DNA of 64,000 nucleotides from Pedinophyceae sp. YPF-701 (lineage: Eukaryota > Chlorophyta > Pedinophyceae), in NCBI GenBank assembly GCA_916048055.1, contig CAJZHL010000017.1, forward strand, positions 62,001 through 126,000, read 5' to 3'. The translations under genes were made by a program, and so were the position numbers. This document shows, piece after piece, positions 10,749-21,874 of the stretch. Position 1 is the stretch's first letter, and the number at the start of each line of letters is the position of its first letter. The notes below the pieces were generated by a model that had not been told where the DNA came from, ran no database searches, and saw only the letters and a program-made list of their open reading frames with translations.

Positions 10749-12149
10749 ATGAGCAGGCATTGCTCCGCGCTTGTGGCCCTCGGAGCTGCGTTGAGCAGTG
10801 CGCGCTGCGGAGCCGCACCAGGGTTGCTCGGCGAGGGACTCCTCAGCCGACATTCCTGGCGCCCGGTCAGGAACATCGCCTCAGCGGGCTGCCGGGGGAG
10901 CCCGCGGACTGTTCTGGGGTCGCCGTGCCTCCGCGGAGGCCTCCTGCACACCGAGGCGCGCGGCGTGACCTTTGGCCCCCCCAGAAATGAGACAGGGTGT
11001 CCGTGCGCGGGACACAGCTCGCACAAGACGTCATGGGCCGGGAGCACTAGGGTAGTTGCTGCGCCGCGGAGCGTGTCCGCGGCGAATCGCGGCACTGTCC
11101 GCGACAGGAGCGTGGGATGCGGATCCTCGAGTGCGTACTCTACGGGGCGAAGGAGAGACGCGGGCTCGTCGGAGTCGCCCAGCAGCTTCCTCTTGCTATC
11201 AAAAGTCAGCGCAGCGAGCTCAGCGCAGGACGTGGCCGACTTCGTCACGGCGCACGGGTTCCCTGGTGCGCCCGATCCTGACCACGCCGCGCGCGCCTGC
11301 GCCTTTCGTCGCGCGGCCCTGCGCACACACCGCGCGGGTGAGCGACCAACAGCATGTTGCGCCCGTGTCACCGCCGCGCAGTGGGCCGCGACCAGGTCTT
11401 CACGGAGCTCGCTTCGCTCGGCACGCGGCTGTGGAGCCCCGCGCGCCGCGCCGTCCAGCTGCCCTCCGTGCAGGCGGCCCAGGACGCCAGCAGAGCGCTA
11501 CACGGCGCGTGGATGGGCACCCGCGTCGTGAGCGCGCGGGTCGCGGCGGAGGAGGAGGTCGCGGAGGTCGGCGCGGGGCTCGGGCTGCTGGACGGGGCGT
11601 CCCGGGCGCTGCGTCTCGTGGCGTCGCGCGGCAGGTGGATGGTCGTGTACAACCTGCACCACCGCGTCGTGGCGCGCGACGTGGCGCGCATGTTCCGCGA
11701 CTACGACCTCGACTACCGGGACGTCGCGATGCTGAACAAGGTGCGCGGCCCTGCCAGGAAGCGCTCGCGCATCGTCCGAGATCGATCGATTGCTGTTGGA
11801 GCCTCTCGTGGTTGCTTTAACCGTTCAGGCGCTGCGTGCACGGTTGGTTGGTGAGCCCGTGGAACGCGTTTGGAGGTGTGCGACCATGCTGCTTCGGTCG
11901 CTTTTGCAGTTCGCCAAGAGCGTGCACGTGGCGGGGCTGCCCAGGCACAGGAAGAGCAGCTTCGAGGGCGAGGCGCCGTCGACGCGCAGCCTGCTGGCCT
12001 GGCGGCTCAACGACAAGGGCAGGAGCAACCACGCCAAGGCCGCGATCGTGCGCTTCCGGACGGCGGACGAGGCGCTGCGCGCCCTGCGGGAAGAGCAGGG
12101 CGTGCGGAGAGTGTATGGCATCGAAGCGGGCATGCGAATCATCCCCTGA
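10749..12149 (+). CDS. RRM-like RNA-binding protein, possibly organellar
   Basis: Exons 10749-11265, 11382-11740 and 11910-12149 give 371 aa, phases 1 and 0. The first about 100 residues (MSRHCSALVALGAALSSARC...) are rich in Ala, Ser and Arg with few acids, resembling a mitochondrial or plastid presequence (inference). Near residue 175 comes AQDVADFVTAHGF; the C-terminal half has RGRWMVVYNLHHRVVARDV, an RNP2-like strand and helix, and after the last intron AKAAIVRFRTADEALRAL, an RNP1-like strand and helix. Together they fit one degenerate RRM, with GGG-less RNP1. No family name is recognised. The last two exons are well supported. Exon 1 is supported by the donor CCTG/GTGCGC and the matching phase, but its start could lie further downstream behind an unseen acceptor. 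Confidence 0.6.
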
Positions 12150-12412
12150 CCGACCCACGCACGTACACGAGCACCACCTGGCCTGGTCACACCCGCCCCG
12201 AGGCGCACGGTAGCAGGGCACGCTGCAGCTCGCACTCGCCAACGCGCTCCGTCCTCGTCAACGCGCCAACGCACACGCGACTCGCCGCGCCACCGACGTG
12301 GGTCGTTCACACATCGCGCGACACTCGCCGCGGGCTCCTATTTACCCCCTCCAGTCCCACACACACCCCCGTTCACACACTCGCTCCCGTCCCCCCTGCC
12401 CGCGCCCCGCGC
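12150..12412. other. Convergent 3' region, RRM gene / RAD51
   Basis: 263 bp between stop codons with nothing recognisable in it. Confidence 0.4.
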
Positions 12413-13996
12413 TCAGTCGTCCGCCTCCTTGATCCCCTGCGGCCCGATCCCGAACATCGCGTCGCGCTCCGGGAGGTGCGGGCTGGCCACGATGGTGCAC
12501 TTGCGGTTGTCGCCCTTGGCCTTCCGGAGCCACAGCCGCGTGGTCGACGCGTGCGCCATGATGTTGCCCCCGATCGGCTTCATCTGCGGGCCCGCGAACA
12601 TCGCCGCCGCGCCCCCGTCCGGGTTCGCCACCACCTGGTTGGTCACCACCACCGCCACCGAGAACTCCGTCGCCAGGCGCATCAGCCCGCGCAGGAACCG
12701 GTTGAGGTGCACCTGCCGCGCGGACAGCTCCCCGCGCCCGTTGAACTCCGAGCGGTACAGCGACGTCGCGCTGTCGACCACGATCAGCGCAAAGCGCGTG
12801 TCGGCCATCATCGACGCCGCCGCGCCGAGGAGGTCCATCTGGTGGTCCGTGTTGTGCGCCCGCGCGTAGGCCACGTTGTCGAGGACGTCCTGCGGGCTCA
12901 TGCCGACGTGCTCGGCGATCTGCGCGACGCGGTTCGGGCGGAAGGTGCCCTCGGTGTCAATGTACAGGACCTTGCCCTCCGCGCCGCCGGACTCGATCGA
13001 CATCTGCGCGTACACGCACAGCGTGTGGCACAGCTGCGTCTTGCCGCACCTGCGAGGGCGCGCGGGGACGGCGCGGAGCGGTCATGGTGCGTGGCAGCGG
13101 AGCGCTGTGAGCGGCTGGGAGGTGGCGGGTGCGTGGGTGCCGCGTGGAGAGCGGTGGCACTGACCGGAACTCTCCGTAGATTTCCGTGATCGAGCCGGTC
13201 TCGATGCCGCCCTCGAGCGCGTCGTCGAGGGCCTTGCTGCCAGTGCTGATGGTGACCAGCGCCTCGCGGCGCTGCTGCACGATCGTCGCCGGCGTGAACC
13301 CCATCGGGACCATCTTCCACGCTGCGAGTGCGGGTCGTTCGGGGGCGGGCGGGCGGTGACGTCGCGGCGCCGCGACGTTCGTGCCGGCAGCAGGCAAAGC
13401 GTGGCAGCGCTCGGGCCCGCGATTCCGGGCCAACCGCTCCGCGCGCGGCCGTGGGCCTTCGCGTACCGGCTTCGTGGAGCTTCTGGGCCTTGGCCTCGCT
13501 GATGCCCTTGACGGCCATGAGCTCCTTGCGCGAGGCGTGCGCGACGCGCTCCACAGTGTGCATTCCTCCCTCGATCAGCTTCTTGACGTCCGACGCCGCC
13601 ACTCCGCAGTCCTGCGTGGACGAATCCGTCGCTCACGTTGTTGGACATGTCTGTGCCGGCGATGACACGCGCGGGGTGGCGCCCATGCCCGAGCGCGCCA
13701 CTGCTGGTCCAAATCGCTTGCTTCTGTCGCCCGCAGTTGCGCCCGCTCGTGGCCGCAGAGCGCGCCAGACTGGCGCTCTCGGGTCCCGCGTGCTTGTGGA
13801 ACAGTTGCCAAGCGCGACGGCGTCCGTCAGGGTCGAGGGACTGCGCTAGGCCTCCGGGAAGGAGCGGCAGCGTGGGCGCTTGGCGCACCTGGAGACGCGC
13901 GATGGGGGTCGCCATCTCCGCCCCGTGCTCCTCCTCCTCCATCATCTCCTGCTCCTCAAGCTCCGCGGGAGCATGCTGCTCCGCGACCGCCGCCAT
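12413..13996 (-). CDS. RAD51: RAD51 recombinase
   Basis: Four exons (13996-13889, 13611-13467, 13321-13165, 13049-12413) encode 348 aa, about the family length. RAD51 forms the nucleoprotein filament for strand exchange in homologous recombination. The acidic N-terminus leads to [19 protein letters not shown], the helix-hairpin-helix DNA-binding domain with [11 protein letters not shown], and the linker VPMGFTPAT. Walker A is [11 protein letters not shown], split by intron 3; Walker B is [19 protein letters not shown] is the RAD51 form; DMC1 has ELADRQ. The C-terminus has [19 protein letters not shown], as in plant and animal RAD51. The usual RTGKT is RCGKT here, a mild substitution just before the catalytic Gly-Lys-Thr. 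Introns start GTGCGC, GTACGC and GTCAGT. The gene runs tail-to-tail with the RRM gene. Confidence 0.95.
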
Positions 13997-14521
13997 ACTG
14001 CCGCTGCGGCCCTCTCAAAGCACAGCAGACCAGCTCTCGTCTCGCGACCGCCTCGACGACGCTTCAAGCACGTCCCTCTTGCCGATCAGCGAAACAGGCT
14101 TCTGATATCCGAATGCACGCGTCTCTCTGTGCCCCGGTTGTCCGCAGAACACGCCCAATAGCGCCCGGGGCGCGCCAGCACGGCCAGGCCGGGCCTGCCC
14201 GACCGACCCAGGGCACGCGGTCCGCGGATCCGGACGACCTCGCGCTCCGACATCACACGGTCGGGCAAGCTTCCTCGCCCGCTGGAGCCCGTGCGCCGTC
14301 CACCGGACCGGCGAACTCCACATGTTTGCAGACACGACAGAAACACTCACGCGGCGTGCAGGCAGCCCGCGCATGTGGCATGGGTCTCAGCAGATTCGGA
14401 AAGGAAATCACAGTTTACGCGAGCGCGAGGTCAGAAAATGCCCGCAGCGGCCAGAAAGGACCGTCGCACCTAGACATCTCGCAGCACCACTTCAGGCCGG
14501 GCTGCAGCACCCGGAACAGCG
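13997..14521. other. Intergenic between RAD51 and the M14 carboxypeptidase
   Basis: 525 bp upstream of RAD51 and downstream of the carboxypeptidase, both on the minus strand. It probably holds the RAD51 promoter; no element or gene stands out. Confidence 0.4.
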
Positions 14522-16752
14522 TCACGACCCGGCGCGGCGCATCGTAGGGAGCTCCAGGGAGTTCACCGGCAGGTACGGCCCTCCGCGTCTCCGTCGCCGC
14601 CTGCAGCGCGCTCGGAACATCGCCGATGTGTCAGACACACACGCATGACCGACCTGGGCACACCGCGCGTCGCTTGCGGTCCGCACAGCACCGCGAACGC
14701 TCTGCGGGACGTACATGCGAATGAGCACCATCCCCGCGACCGCCACCACGAGCACCACCGCCATGATCGCCGGCCAGCTGTGCCGCGGACCGCCCCCTGC
14801 CGACGCCCGGTCGTCCCACGAATCGCCGCCCGGCTGCGGACCCTGCGTTGGCCCGTCGTTTCCGCTGTCCGGCTCGCTGCCGTGCGCGTCCGCGGGGGCC
14901 GCGGTCGGCGCCGGCGGCTGCGTGGCGGGCGCTGTCCCGTACGGGCCCTCCGGGTCGTCGCGGAGCGGGGTGAGCGTGGCGCCGCCGCGCAGGTGCTTGT
15001 ACACCGTGTCGCCCGTCTCGGGCTCGCCGCTGTCGCCGGGCCCGTCGACGAGCGCGCGGATCGAGGCCGGCATCCCAGGATGCGTGGGCAGGCGCAGCAT
15101 GAGGAGGAACGTGGCGCGCAGCCACTGGTCGATCACCGCCTGCGCGCGGGGCGGAGCAAGGCGGTCGTCAGGGGACGCGCCGCGCGCGGCGGGCGGGAGT
15201 CGCCGTGCTTGTGGGCATGCGTGCGTGCGGGCGTGCGTACCTTGAGGCCGTCCCGCGTGATGGGGTTGAACATGCCGAAGCAGTCGTCGACGGGCACGTC
15301 CCAGTCCCCGTAGATCTCCCACGTGCTCACGAGGGGGACCTTCTCCACCTTGTACATGTGGTCGGTCAGCGTGCCGTGCGCGAGGTACCCCACGCCCAGC
15401 CCCCCGGGCGACACCACGCAGCGCCCGTCGCACGTCCGCGCGTTGATCTCGTCCAGGATCCCCTTCTGCACCGCCACGGCCGGGTCGTCCGGCGCGCCCC
15501 CCTGGTGGTCCCACGGCGTGAACATCGCCTCCATCCCCGAGTGCACGTTCAGCACCACGTGCGGCCGGAACGCCCGCACCACCTCCACGTCCACCTGCGC
15601 CTCGGGCTCCGACAGCTTCGCGAACCCTGCGCGAACGCGTCGAGGCCGCGCTTTGAACGCACGACTTCGCGAAGTTCAAAACGCACCAGGAGAGCAGTTG
15701 CCGTCGCGCCGGGACTCGCCGGTGGGCACACACGGGTCCGCCGCGCCGCGGGTATTTCTGCGCGTCGAGCCTTACCTCCGAACTCTTCGTTGCGGTCGTA
15801 GTCGATCTCCCTGACGTTCCAGTCGACCTCGAAGTTCCGGTTGATGTCGACGCCGCGGCCGTTCTTGCGCTCGCACAGCGCCTTGGTCGGGCCCTCCAGG
15901 CGCGCGCGGCCGACCGTGTTCTCCATCGGCGCGATCTTCAGCGTCGCGCGCGACATGACGGCCAGGATCGTCGCAGACTCCTCCGCGGTGAAGCCCAGCC
16001 GCGTCAGGGGCGCGGGGAGGTCGGGCAGGGAGCGCAGGACCGCGACGCCGAGCTCGACCGTGACCAGCTCGCGGGCGTGCTCGCCGTAGATGAAGTACAT
16101 GTGCAGCGGGTCGTCGTCCGCGCCGGTGCGCGCCCTGGGCGGACCGCTGCTCGGAAAGTCAGCCTCCACCGTGACGATCCTGCGGGTCGGGGGCGCGGTC
16201 AAACGCGCAAAAGGTGGAGCACGATCTAACGGAGGGACCGCGTGGGCTGGGAAGCGCGGGGGGGTCCCCGACGCGGCCCACGGCGCAGCTTGTGTGGGGG
16301 CATCAGGACACGGCCCGAGTGCGAGCGTGTGCGGGCGAGATAGCGGGGTTCGGCGGGCGCTGCGTAGTGCTGCAGTCGCTGTCGAGGGCCACGCACTTCG
16401 CTTCGATGCTGTACTCGTCTTTGCACGCCTCACGGTACTGCACTTGGCACGCATCGGCTCCCGGGGGCTCCGCCGTCTTCTTGACCACGTCGAGCTGCAT
16501 CCAGTCGCGGTTCTCCGACACAAGCTGGCTTACTTCCGACCACACGGCCTCGGTGTTCATGTAGTACGAGAAGTCCGGCTGCGAGGCTCTGAGGCTACGC
16601 GCTGCACTCAGGGCGCTGGTTCCCGCCGCCAGCGGCGCACGCCCGCGCCGCACCGTGCTCGCCGCGTCTGCAGTGGTCGCACTGAGGAGCACGAGCGCGG
16701 CCCCCGCGGCAAGGAGCCAGCGCCATGCCCCCCCGCTGGTGGCCACCATCAT
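14522..16752 (-). CDS. Membrane-anchored M14 zinc carboxypeptidase
   Basis: Exons 16752-16397, 16179-15776, 15626-15241 and 15139-14522 encode 587 aa. A signal peptide opens the protein (WRWLLAAGAALVLLSATTADA). The M14 core is complete: zinc ligands His and Glu in YGEHARE (about 153 and 156), substrate-binding Arg in VDINRNFEVDW, third zinc ligand in NVHSGMEAMFTPW (about 281), and the catalytic Glu in VSTWEIYGD. Spacing fits M14 enzymes; the STWEIYGD form resembles the plant At5g42320-type protein. After an acidic Pro/Ala/Gly-rich stalk there is one transmembrane helix, WPAIMAVVLVVAVAGMVLI, and an Arg-rich tail. So this is a type I membrane carboxypeptidase with its catalytic domain in the lumen or outside the cell (inference). 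Substrate is unknown. It is divergent from the acetyltransferase gene. Confidence 0.87.
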
Positions 16753-17392
16753 GGGCTCGCGAAACCCGCGCTCTGGGCCGCGCCCGCCCAGGACCCAACG
16801 GCGTGCCCTAGCCCTGGCTGAGCGCCTGCTGGTAGGCGAGAGCCGCTGGATCGGGTGCTGTAGCAGAACGCGGCCCGGTGTCTGCGCGAAAAAGGTCGAG
16901 CCGCGAGCGGTCGAGGGGAGGTAGAACCGCCCTTGAAACTACGAGCTGGAGGATGCAGCGCCCGTCTGTTCGCACAGGGCGCAGCGAGCGCTCGTGATGC
17001 CGGGAGTCGCCGCGGTTTGAGCTCCAAACACCTCCCTTATACTCTCCCTGCATGTGTGGTGCTTCCGGCCTTTGCACGCACGATTTGATGGCGTTATGCA
17101 GCACTCCTGCGAACAGAGCGCCGAGCGCACAGCCCGCATCGCTTATTCAGAGCGATCGTACGGTGTGCAGGCGTGCCTCGCTGAAGGGACCCTACTCGGA
17201 CCGCGAGCGGACCGCAGAGGGCTCCTCCGTCCCTGGGCCATGGCAGGCTGTCTCGCCCTCGCCCGCGTTCTGTCCTGTCACACTTGTCTTCTCACACGCC
17301 GGCCACCACGATCGCCCTGCACGGCGAGCTTGTCATCGACCACAAGCAGCGGAACCGCCTTCCGGCGCGCCTGCAGCGGTATTCGGGCACCC
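16753..17392. other. Divergent intergenic region, carboxypeptidase / acetyltransferase
   Basis: 640 bp between divergent starts; an in-frame upstream ATG for the acetyltransferase exists at 17239. No other feature is recognised. Confidence 0.4.
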
Positions 17393-18786
17393 ATGGCGCC
17401 TGAGACGAGCTCGTACGTTGCATCGGCGACCTCCAGCCGGTGCAGGGCGCTCCCGCAACGCGCCGCCGCGGCGACAGAGGTGAGCACGTCTCCACGCGGA
17501 TTGGCGATCGACACCGCGCCAGTTCGGGTCGCCGGCCACCGCATCCGCCGCACCTACGACCACGAGAGGGACTTCGAGGCCGTCAAGGACCTCTGCAAAA
17601 ACGTCTACGGCGGCAAGGACTACCTCCCAGCGCTGCTCGAGGAAACCTTCGGGACAGACGCGGACAGCCCCACGCACGACGCCGCAGACAACATCGTTTA
17701 TCTCGTCGTCACGTGCCCCGAGGTGCGCTCGGCGACCGGTCCACATCCCGCGCGAGACGAATCGAATCGAACCGCCGCGAGTTTCCGTGTAAGTGCTGCT
17801 CGCGTCACTCTGGCACGCAGGGCGAGACGCTGGACGCCATCATCGGCATCGAGCGCCAGGGCCTCGCCGCGCTGTGGCTGTTCGCGCTGCGCGTCCGCGA
17901 GGAGGCGCGCGGCCAGGGATTGGGCAAGCTGATGATGGTGCAGTGCGACGACATCGCGGACGACCTCGCGGCCTCCGGGGCGCTCAGCACGGCCGCGGAG
18001 GACCGCGCCGTGGGCGTACTGAGCGCCACGATCGAGCCGAACACGGCGATGATGCGGATCTTCCTGGACTGGCAGGGCTACCGCGTCATGGCGCGGAACC
18101 ACGTGTGGCCGCGGTGGGACGTGACGGCCGCGCAGGACCAGGCGAACGGCGGCGACCGGCTCGCGTGGCGCGAGTCGGGCCCGACGCTGGACTTCACGGG
18201 GCAGAGGGAGGCGGTGACGGCGGCTGCAAGCAGCGTGGAGGCGTCGCACGAGTGGGCGCGGGTGACGGACGGCGGTGCGCTGGTGACGGCGCTGGAGGAG
18301 CTGCAGGGACGCGCGGGGTCGCTGCGGTGCTGGATCCCGGCGGAGTACGTGATTTACGGCGTCGGGTCGGACAGGGTGGCGGGCTTTGTCCGCGGGGACG
18401 AGGTGTGCGGTGCGTGGCTGCTGCGTGATCGCTCGACCGGCCGCGTGGAGGCGACGGCGGTGCTGCGGCGGTCGTTCGAAATGAAGGGCCGGGTGATCGT
18501 GGGAGTCGTCGCGCGGAGCGAGGCTGGCGTGGCGTCGGCGCTGCTGCTCGCCGACCGCATCGCGCCCCGGTTCTGCGCCGTCGTGGACGTGGGAACGACG
18601 CAGGGGTGGCTGGCGGGGAAGGCGGGCCCGATGCGGGAGCCGGAGCCCTGGCCGGAGGCGACGTCGACGGGTGGTGCTGACGTGGAGGAGAGTTCGCGAC
18701 CCAAAGGGCTGGAGTTGCTGGAGCAGATCGGCGGGTCTGACTTCTACGTAGTCGTCGAGCGTCGCTGTGCGGCACGGGGTGCGTGA
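17393..18786 (+). CDS. GNAT acetyltransferase, NAT16/histidine N-acetyltransferase-like
   Basis: Exons 17393-17722 and 17821-18786 encode 431 aa, phase 0. The N-terminal GNAT domain has VYGGKDYLPALLEETF, which matches the YGGLDYLP segment typical of NAT16-type histidine N-alpha-acetyltransferases, then NIVYLVVTCPE and, after the intron, AIIGIERQGLAALWLFALRV. The acetyl-CoA loop is EARGQGLGKLMM (R-x-x-G-x-G/A form). EPNTAMMRIFLDWQGYRV is the usual GNAT strand-helix. The C-terminal half (about 230 residues) also resembles the second half of NAT16-like proteins. The likely reaction is transfer of acetyl from acetyl-CoA to a small amine or amino acid; the substrate is not provable from sequence. 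The N-terminus before GHRIRRTYDHE is Ser/Ala-rich and could be a transit peptide; the start could also be 17239. Confidence 0.7.
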
Positions 18787-18828
18787 GGTGTGACGGCGTG
18801 GCGGCGGACGTGGCGGCATGCACATCCG

Positions 18829-18833
18829 TTACA
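18829..18833 (-). terminator. Putative UGUAA poly(A) signal of the Cys-rich gene
   Basis: TGTAA on the minus strand, about 42 nt past the stop codon of the Cys-rich secreted protein gene. Confidence 0.4.
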
Positions 18834-18874
18834 GGACGACTGGTATCTCGAAGGGGGTTTCGTTGCTTGCCGGC

Positions 18875-19565
18875 TCAGAACGGATTGCACCTGCAGTAGC
18901 CGCTGTAGTCGCCGGCGCCGTTCAGCAGCGACCGCGGCGCGCGGTAGATGTTGAAGTTGGTCCCCGCCGACGCACGATCGAAGAAGTAGCCCGAACAGAA
19001 GGGGCGCGCGGAGACGAAGCACGTGTCGCAGCGCGGACACTCCGGCAGACACTCCTGCGCGACGAGAGGCGGTGCGGAGTCGACGGCGACTTAGGTGCAA
19101 TAGAGTCACGGAACGGTTCGATGGTGGTCTCTCCCACCCGGTGGTGTGGTCACCACGGGTGGGGAGTCGAACAAAAAAAAGCTTGCGTGTTGTACGCACC
19201 CGAATCGCCTCAGCGAGGGCGTCGGAGACGGAGCTGGCGTTGGCGCCATCTTCTGCGATGGCGTCAGACACCGCGTCAGCGTACGCCGGGCACCACCGGT
19301 AGCCGATCGCGGTGGAAGTGGCCACGCTCAGAGCGGTCGACCCGCCGCGGGCCACCGCGTTCGAGATGCTGTTCGAACTCGCAGCACGCCCGCGCGCGTA
19401 GCTGCTGCTGACAGCGCTTGCGGTCGCGTGGAGCTGGCGGCTCGAAGCGCGGGCCAGCGCGCCGGACACGCACAGTGCGCCCACGATGAACACGCCGAGG
19501 ATCAGACGCGCTGCGAGGGCAGAGCCGCGGTGCAGCGACGCCGGAGCGAGGACGCGGACCGACAT
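18875..19565 (-). CDS. Small secreted Cys-rich protein, unknown function
   Basis: Exons 19565-19200 and 19054-18875 give 181 aa, joined in phase 0 over a 145-nt intron (GTGCGT..AG). The second exon is short, but its reading is coherent and ends in TGA. The start MSVRVLAPASLHRGSALAARL followed by ILGVFIVGALCVSGALA is a signal peptide or signal anchor. The middle is Ala/Ser-rich. The C-terminal 59 residues are Cys-dense: CLPECPRCDTC, later FCSGYFF and a final YCRCNPF, eight Cys in all, consistent with disulfides in an extracellular or luminal domain. I do not recognise the family. Its stop lies 88 bp from the convergent acetyltransferase stop. A UGUAA follows at 42 nt. Cell-wall or secreted matrix protein is one possibility, unproven. 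Confidence 0.65.
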
Positions 19566-19804
19566 GGTTTGTTGCGCTTGGAAGAGTGTGCGGGCCGTGG
19601 TGGCAGAAGTCTGAGCGGATCGAAGTTCAGCACTGCTGTCGCTGGGCAGTCGATGTCGCGGTGTGGAGCGAGAGCGCGAACGAGCACAGCAATGTCCTGC
19701 GAGCGCCGTCAGACGCCCCCAGGGGGTGTTCCACCTGGTGACAACGCAACCGCCACATGGGCGCCCCGCGCCGCGGCCCCGCGCTCCGCCACGTACGCAC
19801 GCAG

Positions 19805-21874
19805 TCACCCAGTTGCTGACGGCCCCGTCGAGGGCCCCTCCGCCCCAAGCACGCACCCTGCACTCGAATGAAGCGCAGCAGCGGTGGCGGCAGCCTGCGC
19901 ACCCGCCGCCTGCTGCGCCTCGTCGCCCTCATCGCCGGGCAGGTCCGCCGCATTCTCGTCCTCGGAACTGCTCCCATCGTCGTCCTCCGAGCTCCCGTCG
20001 CCCCCGTCCCCGCCCGAACCGCCCCCGGAACCTCGTTGCTGCGAAGAACTCTCACCGTCGACTTCCGTGCCGTCGCCGTCGCCAGGCTCGCGATTCGTGC
20101 ATTCGCCGGCCTCGTTATTTTCTCGCGCGTCGGGGGCCGCAGTGGCCGCCGCGCTGGACTTCTCGGCACGTCGCTTCGCGCCCTGTGCCTTGCTGGACGA
20201 ACCAGAGGTCTTCGTCGGCCGTCTGCGCGCCCCGAAGCTGTCTGCGGGCACCGGAGCGCCGGTCTCGCTGTCCTCGGACGCATAGCCATCCCACTTGCTC
20301 GCGGTCTTCCGCTGCCCCAGCGCGTTCGCCTGCGGAAACGCAACCACGAACGAACATCTCCCAAAACATCAACGCTCACGGCCAAAACATCATGATGCGA
20401 TCACGCCAACCTACCGTCCTCGCACGAGGACGCACGCCGGTCGCGCCGCGCGTGCGGCGCCGGGCAGCGGGGCGTCCGTGCGCGCACCCGCTCGAGGCGC
20501 AGCCGCCACGTCCCCAGTCGTCGCTTGGCACTGGCCACATGCTTGTCGATGTGCTCCGCCGCCTCCTCCCACAGCACCTTCTCCAGATTGCAGTGGCAGT
20601 ACCGCCAGCACACCGGCCCCGCGTGGTACAGGTTGTGGTCCACGGGCAAGCCCACCCGTATCTGCAGAGCACTCCACACGCGCGTACATGTGCCGATCAG
20701 TCCTGGCGGTGCGAGCCGGGCCCGCGCGGGCCTGGGCGCGAGCGCGCGCGTGTGATTCACTCAACGTCGGCTCCGGGTGGGTTCTCGCGCGGCGGACCTT
20801 GAGCACGACGTGCCACCAGCGCTCGTAGGCCCGCTTGAAGTCAGCCATGAGGTCCGACAGCGACGCGAACTCGGGCGGCTTGTACATCAGGCTCTCGCGG
20901 CGCGACAGACCGAGGGCGCCGAACTTCCCCGACGGGCGGTGGTGCACGGCGAGCACGATGTGGCGGTACACGCGCCCGCCCACAGCGCTCTTGAAGCCGA
21001 CGGGGTACCGGTCCGTGTCCTCGAGGCCGCTCGTGAGGAGCAGCGCGAGGAAGACGCCCTCGACGCACTTGATGGGGAGCGCGTCGCGGCAGATGTCGCG
21101 CGCCGTGTCCATGATGCGCGTCAGTGGGCGGTTCTTGCGCACGTCGAAGTAGTTGTTGCCGGTGTGGTTGTACTGGAACGAACTGATGAACGCCTGCAGG
21201 GGAGGACGGTCGAGAACGGACACTCCGAGGTCGGTGGGCGCCTGGGTAGCCCTTCGACGTTGACAGTAAGCATGCTGTGCGCTGAGCTCAGCGCATCTAC
21301 CGCGCGTGCTGCGGCCATGGCGGCAATCACGGCCGCTCACCTGTATCGTCTCCATCCTCTGGTGTATGTCCATCAGCTCGAGGGTCTCGCGCTTCGGCGG
21401 GGGCCGTTTCGGCGGCGGCGCGAGGTTGAGTCTGCGCAGCTCGTCGATGCCTGCCTTGGCGATCAGCTGCGCGGCCAGCTCGACGTCCGCGTCGTTCAGG
21501 GGCACCCGCTGAATCAGGCTCTCGAGCGTGACAGGCGCCTCCACCCCGCTCGGCTCCTCGCTCGCCGCAGGCTCCGCAGCGTCCCCGCTTGCAGGTACTG
21601 CCAACACGTCATCCTCCCCCTGACCATGCGCCGCACCCTCGTCCTCTTCGGCCGCCGCAGCTGCCTCCCCGTCCTCTCCAGCACTCCGTGCATCGCCCTC
21701 GTCGACGTCGTCCGCTGCAGGCGCCGCAGCGGCTTCGGGCGGCACGCTGCATGGCTGCGCCTCAGTGGTCGCGCCCAGGATCGCGCTCCGCGCCTCTCCC
21801 GCGACCTCCCGCGGCTCCTGCCCCTCCCCGCAGGTCCCCTCGACAGCTTGCACTGCCGACGGAGCGCCGCCCAT
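19805..21874 (-). CDS. VASH: Vasohibin-like tubulinyl-tyrosine carboxypeptidase
   Basis: Exons 21874-21341, 21193-20798, 20661-20488 and 20329-19805, all phase 0, encode 542 aa. The core in exons 2-3 is vasohibin: FQYNHTGNNYFDVRKNRPLT, then DALPIKCVEG with the catalytic Cys (about 221), VYRHIVLAVHH with the His (about 256) and GALGLSRRESLMYKPP with the Ser (about 275). Cys to His spacing is 35 as in human VASH1; His to Ser is two longer. RWWHVVLK and the last core helix follow. Vasohibins remove the C-terminal tyrosine of alpha-tubulin, usually with the small partner SVBP. Unlike animal proteins this one has an acidic Ala/Glu-rich N-terminus of about 100 residues and a Ser/Gly/Asp/Glu-rich disordered tail of about 170. 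The last exon joins cleanly by phase and acceptor, but its assignment to this gene is inference. Confidence 0.88.

Noticed and set aside
10445-11371. Long minus-strand open frame
   Set aside because: No domain, and the opposite strand carries the RRM gene's first exon with a proper donor.
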